The translations under genes were made by a program, and so were the position numbers. From assembly GCA_943736015.1 (NCBI GenBank), contig OX031056.1, positions 62,523,277-62,587,276 on the forward strand: a stretch of 64,000 nt of DNA. Reading direction: 5' to 3'. Shown one piece after another: positions 45,001 to 52,869 of the stretch; position 1 is the stretch's first letter, and each line of letters begins with the position of its first letter. Below the pieces are notes generated by a model. It did no database searches and was not told where the DNA came from. It was given only the letters and a program-made list of their open reading frames with translations. This stretch comes from Tridacna crocea (taxonomy: Eukaryota > Mollusca > Bivalvia > Cardiida > Cardiidae).

Positions 45001-48000
45001 CTTTGGATCCTTCTTGCCAATCAAGATCCACAATATTAAAAAGTGACATCAGTCTGCACGACCATGCGGGCACAAAATAGACTTGCTTGCAAGAGGTGAA
45101 AAGGGGAAGAATTCGGGCATGTTCGTAAAGTGTCGTCTCGGATCTAAATTGCATTCCGCTCTGGCTTAACCGAGACGGCACTTTACGACTACGCTATAAG
45201 TTGAACGGTCAGGTGACAGGGGACTTGGAAATTTGTTCACGGCTATGGTGAACCATGTCGTCCCGAGCCGAAGGCGAGGTGGTGACATGATTCACCACAG
45301 GGAGGTGCTGACATGATTCACCACAGCTGTCAACAAGTTTCAAAGTCCCCTGCCACCTGCCCATATAACGAATTTATTATACTACAAAGTTTCACCATTC
45401 CAAGGTTTGTTTAGCGTATTTTGCCTGTTTTTTTTTTTTAAATTGAGTACGCTGACGAAGTAGAACTTCCCCTCTGAGTTCCCCAATTCAATGAAACTGA
45501 CGTCACTGGGATCTGACGTCATTGAAACCTTGGTAATACGTGCTAAGACGTTCAGCTAGGTGCATAATCTTGATGTTAATGGGCGTATTCCTTTCGCTAC
45601 TCCAAACACTCCGAACATGTTCTAGGTCAATGGAGTATTTCGGAACACTGTGCCGTGTTCTTCAGAACATGTTCTTGCTGTTCTAATCCAATCGAGGTGT
45701 AGCGCACCTGCTGAACGGTTGCTAGGTGATTCAAGATGGCCGAAAGACGGACAATTCTTCATGGCAAGATTTGCAATTGTCCTTTTTTTGCGATATGAAT
45801 GCCATAAATAGGGGCATAGTAGACTCCTATCTCCTCCCTCTCTGCAGCTAATCATATCCTTAACTAACACAGCTAAGACAGTAGCTCTTGCAACAACCAT
45901 CATGCCAATTAACTTTTATTTCGATATGGTTTAGAATAATGTTCCGAACATGCTTCATTCAGAACCTACTTCCGGAGCAGTGTATTGTGTTCTGAAATAT
46001 TCCTTTCGCACATTCCAGAACAGCATTCCAGATCAAAGAACATTGTGCCAAAACAGGTGAAAGGAATACGCCCAATATTGATCGACGCAGCCATTTTGGA
46101 TGTTGTTTTGATAGTGTCGTCATGTATACGGGGCTCCCGAAAGGGAAATTGCTTTTACTTTGGTATTGATAGCGTAGATGATATCTATGTTCGGGGCATA
46201 TTATCCAATCAGATCACGAGAAACTTCTTTGCAGTATAATAATAGATTTTGAGCTACGGTAGACTTGCAGAAGACAGAATATAAGATAAAAATGGGAAGT
46301 GTCGTTTAGGATTAGCCTGCCATGATTAGACTGCGCAGGCTAGTCCTAGACGAAACATTACGCAAACGTCCAAATGGCTTTTTTCCGCGTGCTGCAGGCC
46401 ATATCGTCGGTGTACTTCCAAACCCTCGTAACTACAGCTTGTTACAAGCTGTAGTTACGAGGTTTTGGAAGTACACCGACGATATGTAAAATTAATTAGG
46501 CTACAATGTGCTGTCAAGAAAGTTTTTCTTTCATAGGTACTGTATCAATATGCAAGAGCACTTTTAGCCGCAAAGTCTGACACAAAAACATTCGATAAAA
46601 ACCCTGATCCTGCTAAATCAGTGAAATAAAACTTTAAACCTGATAGTAAAAAGTTCACATGCTGGTATTTAAAACTTTGGAGAAAAATATCTCCGTATTG
46701 GACAGTGTAGATCCAAGATCAGACTTCATATTATGTGCAGTCTGATCTTTATCTACACTGTACGCGAAAGGTTAGTGAGTTGCGCTTAGCAGCCCAATGG
46801 TTAATCAGAGATACCAAGTTTTGTCTAGTGTTGTTTTCCAATTGCATTCCATAGAGCACCATATATACTAGGCTATGGAGGGCATCGGAGTAAACCATGA
46901 GATTGAATGGCCCTTGGACATGCACAAAATGTTAAAAACCATAAGATTTTGACCACGTCCGCTTGCGCAGACTTCGTAGGCGAACATTATAAGTTGTACG
47001 GTCAGGTGCCAGAGGACTTGAAAACTTGTGCACGGCTGTGGTAAATCATCGGCTCGCGGCGACATGATTCACCACAGCCATGAACAAGTTTCCAAGTCCC
47101 CTGCCACCTGAACGTACAACGAATGTATTATACTGTGAAGTTTTACCATTTTAAAGTTTGTTAAGCGAATTTTCCTCTTTTTTTTTTGTCTAAAGTATTA
47201 AATAAGTAGAATTTCCTGTCTTAGTGCTTCAATTCAATGAAAGGGGACGTAACTAGGAACTGACGTCACTGATACCTTGGTAGTACGTGCTAAAACGTGC
47301 AGCTTGACGCATAACCTTGATGTTAATCTTGATCGACTCCGCCATTTTGGATATTGCGTCGACATTGTAGTCATATATACGGGGTTCACTCACGGGAAAC
47401 TGCTTTTACGTTGTTTTTGCAAGTGTACATGATATGTCCGGGGCATATCATCCATCAGATCACGAGAAATTTCTTGGCAGTATGATAATGATATTCACTA
47501 TGGAAGCATTAAAACCTCTTTGAGAGACCATTGCTCAACGTTGATCTCATGTATACTGATAGAAAACAAAGTTCCACCTTTCTTTATTATTTGTGTGTTT
47601 AGTGAAGTGTCGTGTCTGTTTATTTGTTTTCTATTTCAGTCCTTTTTTCACACCTTATTAATAAACAGTGTATATTGTGACACGTGGATAGATGGTAATT
47701 TCCATGTCACAAACTGGAACCGTGAGCAAGGATGCAAATGTCAACATCTTCATCTCATAGACTGGTGTGGATGTTCGCCTAATGTTCTAAAAACAGTTGA
47801 TTTGGACTGGTTGAAGGTAGCAAGGGTTCCATTCTGTAAAGTTTTTTCCTTTTCTATCATTCGGACGGCCTGTGAACATTCGAAAACGGATCGCAGCAGT
47901 ATCAAGTTACCCCATCTCGGAATGGGGTAAAGTAGATGTCGTTCCATTCGTTTTCGAATGCAAATGGCTATAAATATATATAGAAATTCCAGTAGCCTCG

Positions 48001-51000
48001 ATTTAGTCACTTCCTGCCTGTGGACCATCTTGGTACTCCCAAACGGATATTCACAATGATTTTGGGGGATAGTTTAACAATAGCTCCTACTCGTTTAGTT
48101 TGTGTGACTCTGATAGCTTTTCAAAAGGATGTTTTATCCACTTTGTACTTGAATCAGACGAAATATGCGCCAGTTCATCGTTGTCATCTTTATGACGTCA
48201 CACGATAAACAGAACTATAAGTAGATTATCAGCACAAATCATAATCATGGGGATACCTTCGAATGTTCCCAGGCCGTAATGAATACGGATAGCTGGTTAC
48301 CAGCATTTTCTTCTTTTCCCTCAATGTTTTCAAAAGGCTTCTATCTCAGGGTCGTAAAAATCAGGGATTGTTTGGTAAAGGGTTGAAAGTAATTCAGCTT
48401 TCATTCTTCTGTGTCTCAGACCTTTTGGAACAGACAATCAACTCTACGTATGAGCACAAATATTATATTAGGCCTCATAACTCACAACTGTGGTTTATTG
48501 AACGATAAACTACGATAGATGGGGTACTATTTCTTAATTATACCCCCACAACGAAGTGGAGGGGGATATACTAGAAACGGCATGGCTGTCCGTCCGTCTG
48601 TTCGTCCATCTGTCCGTCGGTCCGTCTGTCTGTCCGTCCGTAGGTCCCTCTGTCTGTAGACACAATTTTATCCGGAGCGTTTCTCCTACCGTTTTTTTTT
48701 TTTCAAGTACGGCCTTGAAATTTACACATAATGTTTGGGTACATATAAAATTGTGCATGTGCAATTTTCACGACTGTGCTACCATTGGTTGCGGAATTAT
48801 CTCCCCTTGAACTTTTTGCACTTTGCAAATTTTAACTTTGAAGTTTTGTCAAGAGCATAACTTCCATAGTATTGAAGCTAGGTACATTAAATCTCACACA
48901 CAGTTACATCGCATTACGGAGAAGTGCAGTGTACAAGAACCATAAACTTATTCCAACTTTTTTGGGGGTTATTGCCCTTTGAAAATTTTAAGTGTTGGTT
49001 TTTGTCCTGAGCGTAACATCCAATGTATTTGAGGTAGTACCTTCAAATTTCATACACAGCTAGATCACATTAAGGAAAAGTGCAGTGTACAAGAGCCATT
49101 ACGCTGTACCAACTATTTATTTAGTTCTTGCCCTTTGTAAATTTTTAACTTTGGATTTTTGTCCAGGTCATAACTTCCAATGTATTGAAGCTAGTTATTT
49201 AAAAGCTTCACACTCAATTAGATCACATAGGGGAGAAGTGCAGAGTACAAGAACCATAACCCTGTACCAACTATTGTTTGAGTTATTGTCCTTTGTAAAT
49301 TTTTTACTTTTGGTTTTTTTGTCCAGGTCATAACTTCCAATGTATTGAAGCTATAACTTCAAACTTCACACTCAGATTACAGAAAGGCAAAGTGCAGTGT
49401 ACAAGAACCGTAACACTATTCCAAGTGTTTTTTATTATTGCCCTTTGTAAATTTTAACATTTTATTTTTGTCCGTGGCATAATTTCCAAAGTAAAAAAGC
49501 TAGTAACTTCTATCTTCATACACATATAGGCCACATTAATAAGACGTGCATGGTACAAGGACTATTAATCTATTTCCACTGTTTTAAGAGATCCCCCTTT
49601 ATAAATTTTAACTTTGGATTTTTATCCGGGGTGTAACTTGCAAAGTGCAGAAGCTAGTAACATCAAACTTCATGTACAATTAGATCACATAAAGCAAAGT
49701 GCACTTTAGAAGAACCATAACTCAATTTTAAGAGTTATTTCCCTTCGTATATTATATTTTTTTTGTTTGGGGCATAACTTCCAAAACGTAAAATCTGGTG
49801 ACTACACACTTCGTATACAGATAGACCGCATTAACGTAAAGTGCACGCAGAGTACAAGAACCATAACCACTTGTTTGTTTTCTTTGAACTCTTTCTTTTG
49901 TACTAAACCATTCTGCACTCTGTTACAAAGGACACTTTTGTGACAAGGAGCTGGTGGGGGGTATGATCACGTTTAGTGATACCTCTAGTTTCACCACGCT
50001 TTCGTTGCACTTTGTTTATACACCCAAATTTACGTGTCATGTTGGAATGTTATTTCTTTGACAGGAAATATCTTATTGGACAGTGTAGATCCAAGATCAG
50101 ACAACACGTTCTGTACAGTCTTATCTTGATAGACAGTGTCCGCAAAAGTCTTCAATCAGCCTAGGGGTTAAGACATCACGTTCTGTGTAGTTTTCTTGAT
50201 CTACAGTGTCTGCAAGTCTTCAAGTCTTCAATCAGCCTAGGGGTTAAGCCAATAACCTGAATCTGTAAACGTCGAATGGAATGCAATGAATTAACTGACT
50301 TACTTAATTAAGTTCGTGATTCCATATTTCAGAGTTTTAGGGCAGAGCCAAAGTTTTTCGTTAGAAAAGTTGAACCAATTATAAATCAAGAGATTTTGAA
50401 TGAAATCGATGCCATGCGTGGAAAAAGCATTAAAGGTACATGTACCTGGAAATTTGTTTTATCTTCAGTGTTAATTATTTCAATTATTTGCATAATTCTA
50501 ACGAGTGTGTTTGGTTTTAAGTTCAATTTTCTCTGAATGGCATTGAATTGCTGTGTAACCTTTTCCCTATTAAAAAAATGCCGTCTTTTGCCATTTTAGG
50601 TGTGCAGAGGTCCAGTGCTTACTGGCAAAACGATTTTCATTACATGGATCAGAGAAGCCACTATACCGACAGTACTGTCACACTAGCAACATCTCTTATC
50701 CGCAAGGCATGGGAAAAATTCGAGCGTTCAAACGGATCGCTTATTTTCTGCAGTATAACAGTTTTAGAAACATCTGTTCTGTTCAAAAAGGAAAAATTTT
50801 ACAGGTAAGAATGAAATTGGGTATACAGAGGAACTGCAGTAAGCCGAGGCCTATTGTACTGAAAAGTTTAGTAATCCACAGAAAGTTAATCCTTTACCAC
50901 ACAATGGAAGCCTTTTGAAAAAAGTTGCAGGGAAAAGGGGGAAATTCAAAAGGATTCTTCCTCGGGGTCGTAAAGACCAGGGATTGATCAGTAAAGGGTT

Positions 51001-52575
51001 AAGAAAGCTGTGGGAAACAACATATTTTGAAATCATTGTGAAAAGGCCAAAATGCCAATCTTGAGCTATTTAAATTTTTCCACCATGTTTTACGCCACGA
51101 AACAGGTCACAAGTCCTATGCATATAACTTTTTTTCGCACACTATTCCGGGTTTTAACGACCCTGGGGAAGAAGGGTTTGCAAAACATTGTAGGAAGAAC
51201 AATATAAAGCTGATAACCAGCATCTTCTTATTCACAGTTTTTTCTATCCTTTCAAAAACAAATTACAACGCTTGGGCCACAGTTAAGACGAAAGCAGTCG
51301 AGTGCAGGACTGTTAAAATGGGCCATAACTGATCGTTTCTACAGCAATAACTTCAGTACATCATACTGACACCATTGTCGTTGGTCATGGCATGCTTTCT
51401 CGTGTACACAGGTCTTCTCGGCCATCTATCCTCAATTCCTCTATTGTATACTCATACAGGTTTTTAATCAAGTACAACGTGACAAAGGACAATCAAAGGG
51501 CTCCAGTCACGGTCGAAAGTTCTTTCAAACGGAAACACAGACCAATGATGCTTTTTTCCGGTGACGCCATGAATAGACTCCAGTCCATAGAAGTTCGTTT
51601 ATTTATTTATTGTTTGAATGCCGTTTTCAAATGTGTTTTAATGATTTCACTTCCGCAGAACTACGAATGTATTATTTCCAAAAAACTACAATTATTTCTT
51701 ACGTTCTATCCGAGGTTTGTCCAAAACCTCCCTGACAAACTTTCTACACTGACAATTTTTTTTTGCGCCAGAACAATCCTCATTACATATTTGATCTACG
51801 AAGCTGTTATTTCAATTGTATTGTCGATGTGCAGCATTCCAGAAAGAGGTATGCTTGAAAAAATTGTGTTCGAGAGGATGCCAACAGTGAAAGAATGGAA
51901 AAAAAATATTACTTTTTTTATCTTTAGGTCAGCACAGACTGGGATGTAAAAGAACAAATACTTCGAAACATTCCAAAAATAATCGGTCCCCACAGTCACG
52001 TGATCTTGCGTCATGTTTGGCTTGATGGTCCTCCAATTAACGTCTCTATAGCCTGGGTCGATCCAGCAGGAAAGTTAGCAAAATACAGTAACATATCAGT
52101 CATCCAGAACGCAACAATCCGTGCACAGAATCCAAACTTGAAGACCCCGTTGCTACCTGGAAGATGGACAGTTTACATCTTACATGATTCAAAAGTCGCG
52201 GCCAATTTGGAATTCATCGTCCTTCCATATACAGTCTACAATGGTACTCACTTGACGTTCAATGACGCCCTAAAATATCACAATGGACCAGGTGTGCCTT
52301 ATGCTGTAAACGGGAGTAAGTTTGAGTCGGTTCATAAAACTGAAAAAAGAGTAAATCTATCTGAGAAAGCACAGAGAAACGGACGTAAGACAGGCTCAGC
52401 CCTAGAGAAGTGGGTGGATAAACTGTCTTCAAAACTCTGGACTTTACACAATACATGCTGTATAGGTCTGGATGATGAACTTTGTTCGCAGCTTGAGAGG
52501 TGCAGCGACTCTAGATGGAGTTCCATGTCACCTGATCCTAAGACTGAAATTTCTGCAGACAAACAGAACAAGTAA
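30057..52575 (+). CDS. oxt: Peptide O-xylosyltransferase with WSC domain, fourteen coding exons
   Basis: Transfers xylose from UDP-xylose to serine of core proteins, the first step of heparan and chondroitin sulfate assembly (ER/Golgi, type II membrane protein). Exons: 30057-30222, 31214-31323, 31713-31923, 33872-34003, 34662-34829, 35646-35797, 39196-39398, 40201-40281, 44230-44446, 47640-47816, 50333-50435, 50600-50804, 51460-51592, 51928-52575; all GT-AG with matching phases, 901 aa. Order: hydrophobic N terminus; conserved [12 protein letters not shown] segment; WSC domain about 166-258 ([25 protein letters not shown]); GT14 catalytic domain from about 277 ([44 protein letters not shown]); XylT C-terminal domain with the DWD motif at 690-692; ending near [15 protein letters not shown] domain is normal for invertebrate xylosyltransferases and absent from human XYLT1/2. 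ATG 30057 follows an in-frame stop at 30003; 30123 is an alternative start (879 aa). Exon 3 has a NAG-NAG acceptor (31710 or 31713). Confidence 0.96.
30504..30647. repeat. 144-bp foldback in xylosyltransferase intron 1
   Basis: CATCAGCTTGTGGTTAATAT and inverse ATATTAACCACAAGCTGATG; arms also pair through AATATTTGCC and AAAATAAC, leaving a short loop around GCCTTACGAC. A single-copy palindrome in this window. Confidence 0.85.
30665..30856. repeat. Family A MITE, strongly decayed
   Basis: AGATTGGCCGAAATT left flank, GGAGACAATGCTGGTAACCA core remnant, AGGGAAAGTTAAC end. Xylosyltransferase intron 1, next to a younger copy. Confidence 0.6.
30909..31141. mobile_element. Family A MITE, full length
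   Basis: TTAATCCTTTACC to GGTAAAGGATTA; intact core 30968-31035. Its end lies about 70 bp from the acceptor of xylosyltransferase exon 2. Confidence 0.85.
32095..32320. mobile_element. Family A MITE with 59-bp duplicated left end
   Basis: Begins TAACTCTTTACCAAAC and ends GGGAAAAGGTTAA with perfect core. The flank plus first about 40 bases also occur just upstream (32022 on), giving a 59-bp tandem duplication that includes part of the element. Xylosyltransferase intron 3. Confidence 0.8.
32454..32560. repeat. Family A MITE, core-only remnant
   Basis: Short left end (CAACCCTTCAAAGCCCC) and an intact palindromic core, then poly-T with no right end. Xylosyltransferase intron 3. Confidence 0.65.
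32722..32945 (+). mobile_element. tRNA-derived SINE with a V/Meta-SINE-like tail
   Basis: A box TGGCTCAGTGGTAATG, B-like GGTCCCAGGTTAGGGCC, CCTTGGGCAAGACACTTC motif and tail GTTGAAAGCGGCGTAAAACA typical of widely shared animal SINE domains. Xylosyltransferase intron 3. Confidence 0.7.
32997..33200 (+). mobile_element. LINE ORF2 C-terminal fragment
   Basis: The plus frame reads [17 protein letters not shown] and then [17 protein letters not shown], matching the conserved G-H-x-R-x-T-H and C-x-x-C...V-K-H region near the C terminus of reverse transcriptase polyproteins of RNase-H-bearing LINEs. Only this piece remains. Confidence 0.65.
33226..33640 (+). repeat. Two tandem tRNA-like SINE copies
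   Basis: Each has TTTGGCTCAGTGGTTAAGGT (A box) and GGGTTCGAAT (B box), at 33238-33296 and 33510-33570, followed by TTCATTTGTTTCTTTGTTAC. The tRNA-like heads lack a convincing acceptor stem. Xylosyltransferase intron 3. Confidence 0.65.
34055..34545. mobile_element. L-type element filling xylosyltransferase intron 4
   Basis: About 100-bp foldback at the left (TTGTTCACGGCTGTGG / CAACAGCCATGAACAAG), then ACTGACGTCACTGAAACCTT, ATCTTGATGTTAATCTTGAT, end ATGTTCAGGACATATCC. It occupies most of the 658-bp intron between the two WSC exons. Confidence 0.7.
35065..35480. mobile_element. K-type element, most complete copy
   Basis: ACGCTTCCGTTGCGCTTTGT, CATAATTATGACTAAG, palindrome around 35185-35290 (CTATCGTGG / TTACGATAG), AACATAGAATGACACCAC and final ACGCTTTCGTTGCACTATGT. 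Both ends carry CACGCTT(T/C)CGTTGC in the same direction. Xylosyltransferase intron 5. Confidence 0.7.
35822..36085. repeat. D-type palindromic repeat, diverged
   Basis: CACCCAGGCCAGTCTGCACA / ACAGGCTGACGTGGGCCGAA core at 35877-35925. Xylosyltransferase intron 6. Confidence 0.6.
36143..36503. repeat. N-type dispersed repeat, copy 1
   Basis: TATCTCCCGCTAGAGGGCAT to GCGCAGACAACG; matched by 41280-41628 over about 350 bp, including GGTCGAATCTTCGAAGAATA. No coding capacity seen. Xylosyltransferase intron 6. Confidence 0.65.
36553..36612. repeat. E-type short palindrome
   Basis: TAGATTCAAGATCAGACTGC / GCAGTCTGATCTTGTATCTA, perfect centre ACAGAATGTGCAGT. Other copies: 3194-3252, 22995-23056, 28208-28270, 37925-37996, 46693-46765, 50078-50150. 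About 60-75 bp each, without other ends, scattered in introns and intergenic DNA. Confidence 0.7.
37040..37133 (+). pseudogene. Decayed duplicate of xylosyltransferase exon 7 inside intron 6
   Basis: Translation gives [19 protein letters not shown], to be compared with exon 7 [19 protein letters not shown] (39249-39342); nucleotides align without gaps over about 94 bases with clear similarity. The copy ends at an in-frame TAG (37134-37136), lacks the [13 protein letters not shown] segment, and has no evident matching acceptor, so it cannot replace exon 7. It is a relic of an internal exon duplication, about 2.2 kb upstream of the real exon and in the same orientation. Confidence 0.75.
38350..38884. 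mobile_element. J-type MITE, 535 bp
   Basis: GGCCCGTATTCATCAACCAT and inverse TGATTGGTGAATACGGGCC. An internal foldback (CCAATCAGAAG with CTTCCGATTGG) lies in the first third. The internal part (38560-38850) resembles the left edge of the window. Xylosyltransferase intron 6. Confidence 0.75.
38885..39088. mobile_element. J-related 204-bp foldback MITE adjacent to the previous one
   Basis: CAGGGTCTGTATTCACCAAC left, inverse GTTGGTGAATACAGTCCCTG right; arms pair along nearly the whole length, with CTGATTGGTTAAACCAGTTGG near the middle. It ends about 107 bp before xylosyltransferase exon 7. Confidence 0.75.
39725..39808. repeat. M-type palindrome, diverged
   Basis: ATATCGCCGGTTTACTTACA arm, the same centre ACAGCTTGTTACAAGCTGT, and AGAAGTAAACGGAGGATAT. 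Xylosyltransferase intron 7. Confidence 0.85.
40313..40440. repeat. Family A MITE, decayed
   Basis: GATTACCAGACATTCCCGG left end and GGAGTAAATGCTGCTAACCA core remnant. Xylosyltransferase intron 8. Confidence 0.5.
40790..41275. mobile_element. L-type element, reverse orientation
   Basis: Order reversed relative to 34055: AAGATTAATATCAAGATTAT first, foldback (GTTCACGGCTGTGGTGAAT / TTACCACAGCCGCGAACAAG) at 41140-41260. Xylosyltransferase intron 8. Confidence 0.7.
41280..41628. repeat. N-type dispersed repeat, copy 2
   Basis: TATCTCCCGCTAGATGGCAT to CCAGACAACG, directly following the L element, in intron 8 of the xylosyltransferase. Confidence 0.65.
41685..41825. repeat. D-type fragment before the C element
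   Basis: TCCTTGTCAGTCTGCGAGGG / TGCAGGCTGACATAGTTCGA core; the right side is cut by the C element. Xylosyltransferase intron 8. Confidence 0.55.
41828..43260. mobile_element. C-type palindromic MITE interrupted by its own minisatellite expansion
   Basis: Left end AACACGTGAAAAGGGACATT, first palindrome around AGCCTGCGAGG/CCTCGCAGGCT (41888-41912), spacer with ATTTTGTGCTACAGCAGACT, second palindrome about 42008-42038, then the expanded right terminal repeat and final GTTGCAAGCC. Without expansion it would be about 260 bp like the copies at 14492 and 56198. Confidence 0.8.
42046..43250. repeat. 34/35-bp minisatellite, about 35 units, derived from a C-element end
   Basis: Unit: TTTCCGCAGATGTCCGAATG followed by T/CCCTTTTCGTGTAC. 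Units alternate between 34 bp (AATGCCC) and 35 bp (AATGTCCC). The unit is the inverted end of a C repeat, whose palindrome lies just left (41965-42050) and whose true end (GCGTGTTGCAAGCC) lies just right (43247-43260). Variant units recur in order: a TTTCGCAAATG unit at 42391 and 42907 (516 bp apart), and an ATGTCGAATG unit at 42678 and 43159 (481 bp), showing block duplications of 14-15 units. It lies in intron 8 of the xylosyltransferase. It lacks stops in several frames, which creates long meaningless ORFs. Confidence 0.95.
43333..43550 (-). mobile_element. tRNA-derived SINE, good copy
   Basis: Minus strand: GGTGTCCAAGGTGGTGAGGT, AGAGCATCGGCCTCGTAACC, B box GAGTTCGATACCCGG, body CAACTTTGGGATTTTTCATT. 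Xylosyltransferase intron 8. Confidence 0.8.
43730..43950 (+). mobile_element. tRNA-derived SINE, plus strand, tail hit by a family A MITE
   Basis: GTGGTGGCCGTGGTTGTGAG head, AACTTGGGATTTTTCATTAG body, AAGAACTTGTTTCTCAGTCG then ATAAACATGT interrupted at TTAA. Xylosyltransferase intron 8. Confidence 0.75.
43951..44179. mobile_element. Family A MITE inserted in a SINE tail
   Basis: TTAACCCTTTCCC to GGTAAAGGGTTAA; core intact at 44005-44070. The preceding SINE normally continues TGTTTAAACTA, so its own TTAA was the target. It ends 50 bp from the acceptor of exon 9 of the xylosyltransferase. Confidence 0.85.
44509..44952 (+). mobile_element. Pearl-like element, second family (TATACGCCCGTC ends), two core units
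   Basis: Begins TATACGCCCGTCGGGGATCA followed by GGCGGGCGG runs, two about 150-bp units (AGCATATCTCCAAAAC ... TTGTCGTTTTTCATACTT), closing with GACGGGCGTATCTTGCGACA. Terminal TATACGCCCGTC/GACGGGCGTAT are inverted. Xylosyltransferase intron 9. Confidence 0.75.
45081..45190. repeat. C-type element, half copy
   Basis: Carries GTTCGTAAAGTGTCGTCTCG and the inverse CCGAGACGGCACTTTACGAC, one palindrome only, in intron 9 of the xylosyltransferase just before an L element. Confidence 0.6.
45205..46250. mobile_element. L-type element containing a nested 493-bp element
   Basis: L parts 45205-45580 and 46074-46250; the junction ATCTTGATGTTAAT / TTGATCGACGC is contiguous in the other L copies. The foldback at 45230-45350 includes a short direct repeat (ACATGATTCACCACAG twice). 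Xylosyltransferase intron 9. Confidence 0.7.
45581..46073. mobile_element. 493-bp element with GGGCGTATTCCTTTCGC ends, PIF/Harbinger-like
   Basis: GGGCGTATTCCTTTCGC left and GTGAAAGGAATACGCCC right. AAT on both sides may be a 3-bp target duplication, which fits PIF/Harbinger. The interior repeats the theme GTTCCGAACATG/CATGTTC. A 93-codon minus frame inside is not recognisable as a transposase. Confidence 0.65.
46245..46400. repeat. C-type element, right half
   Basis: Begins in the spacer (GAGCTACGGTAGACTTG), then GTGTCGTTTAGGATTAGCC / GGCTAGTCCTAGACGAAACA palindrome and the terminal segment ending GTGCTGCAGGCC. An M palindrome starts at the next base (46401). Confidence 0.6.
46401..46485. 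repeat. M-type 85-bp nearly perfect palindrome
   Basis: ATATCGTCGGTGTACTTCCA through CTACAGCTTGTTACAAGCTG to TGGAAGTACACCGACGATAT. The arms differ at only one or two places, so a single strand could fold into an about 40-bp stem. Confidence 0.9.
46990..47495. mobile_element. L-type element
   Basis: GTACGGTCAGGTGCCAGAGG, foldback GGCTGTGGTAAATCAT / ATGATTCACCACAGCC, GACTCCGCCATTTTGGATAT, end ATATCATCCATCAGATCACG. Xylosyltransferase intron 9, ending about 145 bp before exon 10. Confidence 0.7.
48289..48388. repeat. Family A MITE, right half only
   Basis: Starts at the palindrome centre (GCTGGTTACCAGC) and runs to GGTAAAGGGTTGAA. Like the half copy at 15814 it breaks at the hairpin tip. Xylosyltransferase intron 10. 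Confidence 0.75.
48466..50060. mobile_element. K-type element split by the third-family pearl element
   Basis: Left K part 48466-48536 (CTCATAACTCACAACTGTGG), right part 49967-50060 (CACGCTTTCGTTGCACTTTG, ACGTGTCATGTTGGAATG). The 1.4 kb between them is the insertion described separately. Confidence 0.65.
48537..49966 (+). mobile_element. Pearl-like element, third family, with CCGT microsatellite, nested in a K element
   Basis: ATTATACCCCCACAACGAAG start with GTGGAGGGGG foldback, then (CCGT)n-type microsatellite at 48590-48655, about eight core units of about 130-150 bp (CATAACTTCCAATGTATTGA), end GGGGGGTATGATCA. K sequence flanks both ends (TACGATAGATGG before; CACGCTTTCGTTGCACTTTG after). 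Xylosyltransferase intron 10. Confidence 0.75.
50886..51002. mobile_element. Family A MITE, 117-bp internal deletion form
   Basis: Both TTAA ends remain (TTAATCCTTTACC, GTAAAGGGTTAA) but most of the core is gone. Xylosyltransferase intron 12. Confidence 0.75.
51136..51305. repeat. Family A MITE, decayed
   Basis: CACACTATTCCGGGTTTTAA left arm, AAAACATTGTAGGAAGAACA and CTGATAACCAGCATC core remnants. Xylosyltransferase intron 12. Confidence 0.6.
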
Positions 52576-52869
52576 AACTAAGACTATGCAAGGTGAAACG
52601 GTAGTACCATAGGAGTTGTTCATTCTTGTGTCAGTTAATGTCAAAATTAATGTCTTCAAAACCATGTACTGTGCATGCTACCTGATGCACATCAATTTAG
52701 ATAACCATAATTTGAAATTGACACAGAACAAGCTCCAGCAACTTTCAAAGGAACTGATTGTCACTAGCAGCAAAGTCTGATATTTCTGAAGACAAAGCTA
52801 CAAGTTGGGTCGTATCAACCGTTGTCCTGTCGAGTTTTAACACTCCGTGAAATCTTATTTTGTTGATTA

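Noticed and set aside
45622-45903. 93-codon minus-strand frame as a transposase in the PIF-like element
   Set aside because: No DDE-type motif or HARBI1 similarity that I can see; too short for a transposase.
51593-51927. Read-through of the 185-codon frame 51392-51949 as one exon
   Set aside because: Only 51460-51592 matches xylosyltransferases; GT at 51593 and AG at 51926-51927 remove the rest, and the next exon resumes in the expected phase with VSTDWD.
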